DNA from: Toxonevra muliebris
Taxonomy: Eukaryota; Arthropoda; Insecta; Diptera; Pallopteridae
Assembly (NCBI GenBank): GCA_963691655.1
Contig: OY829326.1
Location: forward strand, 149,872,998 to 149,936,997
Length of the DNA stretch: 64,000 nucleotides
Direction of reading: 5' to 3'
A model generated the notes under the pieces. It saw only the letters and a list, made by a program, of their open reading frames with translations, was not told the origin of the DNA and ran no database searches. This document shows positions 58,690 through 64,000 of the stretch, one piece after another. The translations under genes and the position numbers were made by a program. Position 1 is the first letter of the stretch; each line of letters starts with the position of its first letter.

Positions 58690-58765
58690 TAATCGTCGGT
58701 ACAGCGGGCTGTAGCCCCTCGAATAGCCTCAGGGTTCGATTCCCGGATTCCACAGTGTCGGAAGT
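58690..58765 (+). repeat. B-box containing tRNA-like fragment
   Basis: CAGGGTTCGATTCCCGGA at 58,730-58,747 is a good pol III B box with a self-pairing T-arm. The preceding 40 nt do not fold as a D and anticodon arm. It is probably a fragment of a tRNA-derived repeat. Confidence 0.35.
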
Positions 58766-58914
58766 TGTAGTGCTGGTGATCAGCGAAACAGTGTCAATTG
58801 ACTTACAAGCTGAAGAGCATAATGGGGTATGGGAGCTAAAGAAGGAAAACATTAACAACACGTAGATAAAAATTGAGGTGTGGAACTTCGAGACCCGAAA
58901 AAGATGCATCCCCG

Positions 58915-59286
58915 ACCTGGAATCCGATAATTTTTTTTATATTTTTATTAATTTTTAAACTTTTTAAACTGATTCAGGACGAAACCTTAAATCAAAAACA
59001 GTTACTGACCTAGAAAAACTATGAATGCAGGAGCGGAGTCAAACCTCATGTCGAAGAAAACAAATCGGATTTGATCGCATAGTGTAATTAAGATTTCAAA
59101 TTTATTTTTTATATTTGACTTTTTAGAAAAAAAAACCGATGGAAGTAAAAAATATTGTTAAATATATTTTATTTTGACTTTTTTCCATCCATTGGCAATT
59201 AATCTCAAAAATTAGAATAAAGTTTTCACATTTCGGGGGGGGGGGGAGGTCAGAACCCCCAAAACCTCCCCCTAAATACGGCCTTG
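58915..59286 (-). mobile_element. hAT-5, partial copy
   Basis: Reverse-complement match to the left part of hAT-5 (53,533-53,935), including the CAAGGCCGTA end at 59,286, the G-run, and the AAAAACAGTTACTGACC block. The match stops near 58,915 (GGAATCCGATAAT), so the other end is missing. It lies directly against the SINE head that follows. Confidence 0.75.
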
Positions 59287-59395
59287 ATAAGAAGGTTATG
59301 GGAATTAACCACCAGACGAAGACGGGAATCAAACCCAAACCTCCCGGATGAAAGTCTAGTGCACTACCCACTAGACTATTTAGGTCGCGTCAGAT
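59287..59395 (-). mobile_element. tRNA-derived SINE, head segment
   Basis: Minus strand: an A box (TAGTCTAGTGGGTAGTG) and a B box (GGGTTTGATTCCC) at tRNA spacing, followed by GTCTTCGTCTGGTGGTTAATT, the same junction as in the SINE at 38,367. This copy supplies the tRNA-like 5' part missing there. It is cut after the TTCTTAT word, where the hAT-5 fragment begins. Confidence 0.8.
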
Positions 59396-59834
59396 AAAGT
59401 AATCCACTGGATTCAGATCTGGTGATAGCGGTGGCCACAGGTCACCAGAAATGAACGCAAAACAGTATTAACGTCATTCTTGAGATGTTATGAATTCAGA
59501 AAAATTTCTTTCATCTATGTTTGTATCAATTTTGCCATGAAATACCGTGCAGAATTTTGCTGGAGAGCCTAGCTTTTGTTTCTAAGTATATCTTGCCCTC
59601 ACGGAAGAATATTTGCTTTCAAAATGGGCCGATAACCAACCCCGTCAATTTTTATGAACTCTCCAGTGAGTTTCAGAGAGATTTTGGCATTAGCAGAAAC
59701 TCCAGTACACACCACTGAATTTAATTGAAATAGGAAAATGGGACGACTCGAAAGTCAGGCTCTGCGACCTATAAAATCTGGTATACCAAATCCTCAAATT
59801 ATGAAAGGAAGAAAGAAAGAAAGATAAATAAGAA

Positions 59835-59912
59835 ATACTCTAGCCGGGAATCGAACCCGGCACCCGAGAGACAAGAGCCTAGTAAGTTGCCGCTAGACCA
59901 TCTACGCGATGG
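59835..59912 (-). repeat. tRNA-like head of a SINE
   Basis: Minus strand GATGGTCTAGCGGC (A box) and GCCGGGTTCGATTCCCGGC (B box with a perfect T-arm). Arrangement is close to a tRNA, but the acceptor arm does not pair and the anticodon arm is poor, so a working tRNA is unlikely. In minus-strand order it follows the SINE body at 59,920-60,060. Confidence 0.6.
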
Positions 59913-59919
59913 TTAAACC

Positions 59920-60065
59920 TACAGTTTAAAACAAGTTCCGAATGGTGTTGTAGCAATTTGTATTCACCTAGTCGGTTGGTCAGGCGGCTATTCTCATAAC
60001 TTTCTTAGGTATATTCATTATCGATATGAATGAGAATTATAAGAAAATGTACAACTATACCTCTG
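59920..60065 (-). mobile_element. SINE body fragment
   Basis: Minus strand contains AATTGCTACAACACCATTCGGAAC...GTTTTAAACTGTAGGTT, matching the body of the SINE at 38,510-38,560, and a TATCGATAATGAATATACC stretch related to its TATTCACTATCAATATG segment. Tail absent. Confidence 0.65.
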
Positions 60066-60573
60066 CAATTTTGCGATTGCATTCATTGAATAGCAAATTT
60101 CACTAAAGATTTTTATATTGAAATCATTAATCATTTCGCTATCATTGACTAATTAATCATTTAGTAAAACCATGTGTGAATACGTTTTAAATGAAAAAAT
60201 CATCTTGTTCACTTATACAATTATTTGGTATAGATACAAGACTTATAATGATAATAAGCAAAGCACTTTAACAGTTTTCCCTTGTTTACTATGGTCATCC
60301 GCCCAAAGAAAAAATTTTGGCTCTCATTGCATTAAATGACATTAAAGGAAAACAACAAATATTTAAGGTAGGTACTTCTCGGCATATATAAAAATAAATA
60401 TACCTAGTTTAGCGGGAAGTAACTAAGAATGGCGCGAAGCCTCAAAATAAAAGAAATACAACGAATGAACAATAATTATTTTGAGGGACTCCTGTAATAC
60501 TGAAACTCATTCGACAATATCACGAATAAGTGTTTTAATTGTTTTTGATTGTTGTTAGCATTCTGATTTTTGT

Positions 60574-61060
60574 CTGGGTTGGCCATATTAGGTGGACTCA
60601 TCAGACAACACTATAACTTGAACAAGAAACATCAAATCGACTAACGGCAACACGTTTTTGAATTGTCAGTCTTAGGAGATTTTTGCTATGGAGAAGTACA
60701 CACAAAACAAAATAACTTCTAAATTTTTCGATTGAAAAGTTATTTTGATGTTTTGAAGCCGATTGTCAAAGGTTTATATCAACAAGCCAAGGATCCTGGA
60801 TGAGCCTAAGGCCAACATCCGCCACGAAATAGCCGCCATATTAGCCGAAATATTGACAAAAACGGAGGAATATGTCAAAAAACGGGCACATTACGCCATT
60901 TGAGCTCTGGACCTCCCCTTGTGCGATATCATCTTCAAAAAGCGATGTAATCAAATCTTCTTAAACCAAATTAAATGATTTTCCACTTGAACAGCAAAAT
61001 ATGTGTTTTTTCCATATTTTTGTTTTAAATAAATGGGTCCACCTTATATGGCCAACCCTG
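60574..61060 (+). mobile_element. Internally deleted Tc1/mariner element (487 bp)
   Basis: Ends CTGGGTTGGCCATATTAGG and, reversed, CAGGGTTGGCCATATAAGG form inverted repeats of about 28 nt with few changes; TA follows the right end. Inside, 60,775-60,955 reads the C-terminus of a transposase: RILDEPKANIRHEIAAILAE, then CDIIFKKRCNQ, with one stop. The catalytic domain is gone. Confidence 0.8.
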
Positions 61061-61334
61061 TACATGTTACTCTTTATTATTCTCGCCTAATGATTTCGAG
61101 TGACTTCAAATGATTTCGAATGAATTCGACTACATTTAGTTAAAGACTGCAGTCAAAAGATTGCATTCAAATGATTTTAAAAATGTGATTTGAAAAATGA
61201 ATAATTATTCGCTGGTAACAATATGATTAAGAATAAATTTTTTACATTCTTCATCAATGAATACAAAAAATGAATACAATCACTTTGGTTAAAATATCAA
61301 ATGAGTTTTAGTCGCAAATGATTGCATTCTTTTA

Positions 61335-61445
61335 CAGCTCTGCCACCAAGTAATGAAAAATTGCCGCACCGCCATTCAGAATCAGCGTTAAACTGTAGGT
61401 TCTGGCCTAAGTGTTTCCCTGCAAGGCCACTTAATCTAAATATAC
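61335..61445 (+). mobile_element. SINE 3' fragment
   Basis: GAAAAATTGCCGCACCGCCATTCAGAATCAGCGTTAAACTGTAGG-type sequence matches the body of the SINE at 38,510-38,560 and continues to a decayed tail (GCCACTTAATCTAAATATACC versus GCCACTCCAACC...). 5' half missing. Confidence 0.75.
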
Positions 61446-61449
61446 CATC

Positions 61450-64000
61450 ACCCTGTAGATCGTTATGCATTTTTGAAAAAGAAAAAACTAAAATATTTTT
61501 TGTAAAAAATCCAATGAGAAGACTTCAGTCCCTACCCCTCCAACTTCCCCGCTCTGGATACACCATTGTGTTATTTGCATGGTCTTCACACGAACTATTA
61601 ATTTCAAATAAAAAACTGAAAATTAATTCACTTTAAAATATCGTTTATAAAAATGCATTGTCCCCGTAAGTAAAGTAAAGCAAACAGTAGCGAAATATTT
61701 CCCTCTGCAAAAGAGTATTGTAAGAATTTGCAATTGTAATACAACTAAAAGCCATTATTGATTTAACCAGCGATTAAGTTAAGGTACAGAATCAAATAAA
61801 AAAAAAACTCAAAGAACCCTTTGGCATATTGGCGTTAATCATGTCGCAATAAATGCGCGCACGCGTACTTCAACACCAAAAGCGTTTTAAAAATCTGAAG
61901 CAGTCAACCAATCAAAGTGTAGAACTGTAGCAGCGACAGCATGCAATGAAAGGTTTAGTTAGTTGAGGTAACAGGGCGGTAATTAACGGCAGGAAATCGC
62001 TTTCTTAATTGTGGTCAAAAAGCAAACAAAATCAATAAATGTTTAAAGGCATTTCGTGCATTAAAGAAAAAAGAAGAAATATTAAAAATACATAAACTTT
62101 GGCGCCACATTATTAGATTTTATTTATATGTATTCGTACTAACTAATAAAAAGAGGCGTTTACACGAGTGCAGATATGATTAATACTTACAGATATGTGC
62201 CCAGCTATCTGAAAGAATATAAAAATATATTTTTAGTTGCTTTGCCTTCTGTATACAAAAAAATTGAATTTCTTATTTTTTTTTTGTTCAGAGAAAATTT
62301 TCACTTCAATTAAATTTGACATATTACAGAAATTTTTCTTAAAAAGCAAAAACGGCGGGTGTCATAAGTAAACGCTTTTGTCTGTGGCTTTCTGCACTTT
62401 GAAGTTTCATAACCATACACACATTCATACATCTATGCATGTGTGTGTGCGCACGAATATCATAAAATGCTGTCTGAGTGGCACTGCCAATACTTGACAA
62501 ACTCAAGTGGAACCTTGAAACTTGTATAGTTTTTTATTAAAAAAAAAAAAAAAAAAGTATTGCATACACTGACAATGGCAACAATGATGGGGGAACACCA
62601 GCAACAAGTAGCAACATTTTTATTAAAACATAAATTCATATACTTGTAATATCAAAATAATAACTTCAACATAAAACTTAAACATGTTGCGCAGAAGCAC
62701 TCAAGTGTTTTGGAATTTTATTGAAAATTTTTAGTTTTTATATTTTGTTTCTGCATGTTGTTTGTTTTTGTTCGAAGGCATGCATGCGCATAAAGATGAA
62801 GGAATCAAAATTGTTTCATATTAAAGTGATGGAGGATGTAGGCAGCAATGCTTTGCAGGAGGTTTTAATTTTTATTTTTATGATTGATGTTATTGAACAA
62901 AAACTTACTCAAAAAACACTTACACAAAAACACAAGTGCTAAATATTAATAAAAAAAAAAACTTTAAGGTTAAGTTATAAACATTTTTAAATTTTTTAAT
63001 AGTTACAAATTTCACTCAAAGGCACTGCGACAAAAAAAGTAGTTTTAATCAGTTTTTTTTTTGGATCTACGTAAACTTGAGGTCCTAATTTTGTGTTAGT
63101 GTGAAATTTTGGTTGAGTTCTAAAAATTAGAATTTTTTGAACTTACTTCAAAACGACTGTGATAAATTCCAATAAACTTCAAAACAGTCTTGCCTGTAGA
63201 TAAAGAGTATTACTTGCTACTTTTATCTTAAATATCAGCTATGTTTTATTCGCCAGTCAGTTTAACATGTGCGAATAAAACGACCACGTTGTTAAGTCTC
63301 TTTTTCGTTATAATGTTATTCACAATGAAACTGCTCAGCAGCTAGAGCTGAAACATTTTAATGGATCTCAGTTATTGCGGTCAATCGCAGGCATTGTTTT
63401 TAGTTTTTACTCTTTATAAAAATATTCAACGATGATTTTAACTTATTTTCACCGCCAGACATTTCAAATACTTTCCTTTTCTGTTTTTTGCCAAATTGTC
63501 ATGCTTCTTGTTTCGCTATTAGCAGTTCACAATAGAATTTGATGTAGTTGAACAACTTGTTAAGTATATATAAGTTATCGTGTTATCTCTGCCGCTTTGT
63601 TGTTGTTTTCCCATACAATTATCGCTGCTAGTTATACATAACTAGAAGCAAGTGGCGAATAAAACGCAACTATTATCTCTTTTATCATGTTCAAGTAACT
63701 TAATGATATTTCTTTATAAAGAAAACCAATTTATGTAAAATTGTTTATGCTTTGTTTATTTGTATATTATACAAATAAAACTTATTATTCACTACTAGTA
63801 ATAAAAAGTAGTATTAAGCAACTACTACTAAATTTAACTTTTGTGCCCATTTCCTAAATGCAAATGTTCTTCCTACTTGTCAAAAATTCAATATGGCTAT
63901 ATACTTTTTGAAAAAATGCATATACATTTTAAATACTTCTACCATGATTAAAACATTACTTTTCAGCCCGTTAACCAGCATTTTTTTCTAAAGCGTGAGT
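61450..64000. other. No gene or element recognised
   Basis: AT-rich. A-run at 62,540-62,556, a GTGTGCGCACG stretch at 62,440-62,452. Open frames at 61,322-61,636 (overlapping the SINE) and 62,721-62,942 have no domain. No splice-supported exon seen. Confidence 0.45.

Noticed and set aside
59835..59912. Working tRNA gene on the minus strand
   Set aside because: B box and T-arm are good, but the acceptor stem does not pair and the anticodon arm is weak; it lies next to SINE body.
1..64000. CRISPR arrays, bacterial operons, phage genes or rRNA
   Set aside because: No regularly spaced identical repeats, no ribosome-binding-site-led gene strings and no rRNA-like blocks were seen; splicing, LINEs and hATs mark an animal genome.

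Overview
The window looks like euchromatic DNA of a higher fly (Diptera, Brachycera/Schizophora). It is very AT-rich, with 60-90 nt introns, TATA-driven small genes, AC- and CAA-rich leader-like stretches, and a dense burden of hAT, Tc1/mariner and LINE remnants. Nothing bacterial is present, and most of the sequence is intergenic or intronic. The organism call is inference; no host gene was recognised well enough to name a genus.

Layout. 0-3.2 kb: two broken LINEs, one per strand, with a large inverted-repeat element inside the first. 5.5-7.4 kb: a 76-bp palindromic MITE and a hAT MITE inserted in a GGGCGTGG-type tandem repeat. 10.8-11.9 kb: degenerate repeat. 12.7-15.3 kb: two different non-autonomous hATs almost end to end, each with perfect 8-bp target duplications. 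17.3-20.6 kb: a decayed DD41D mariner, a second hAT-1 MITE, and one apparently intact DD37D mariner (344-aa transposase). 25-26.8 kb: another mariner relic, split by the second 76-bp MITE, then a GGAGC-rich hAT.

29.2-41.7 kb is the most interesting region. A block carrying three tiny secreted-peptide genes (here called A, C and B), each with a TATATAA box, occurs twice about 6.8 kb apart. A and B share promoter, leader, signal peptide and intron position but differ in mature peptide. C is a single exon that lost 18 nt in frame in one copy. I recognise none of them. The second block was later split by a SINE, two foldback elements and an element with a 10-bp target duplication.

41.9-64 kb: LINE tails, a third hAT-1 MITE, a tandem-repeat field, one plausible host 5' coding exon (48,188), an RTE-like LINE nested in another LINE, a hAT nested in a second RTE remnant, several tRNA-derived SINE fragments, and a deleted mariner. 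The best-preserved SINE and a LINE in the window share the same 3' tail, which points to the LINE as the SINE's mobilising partner.
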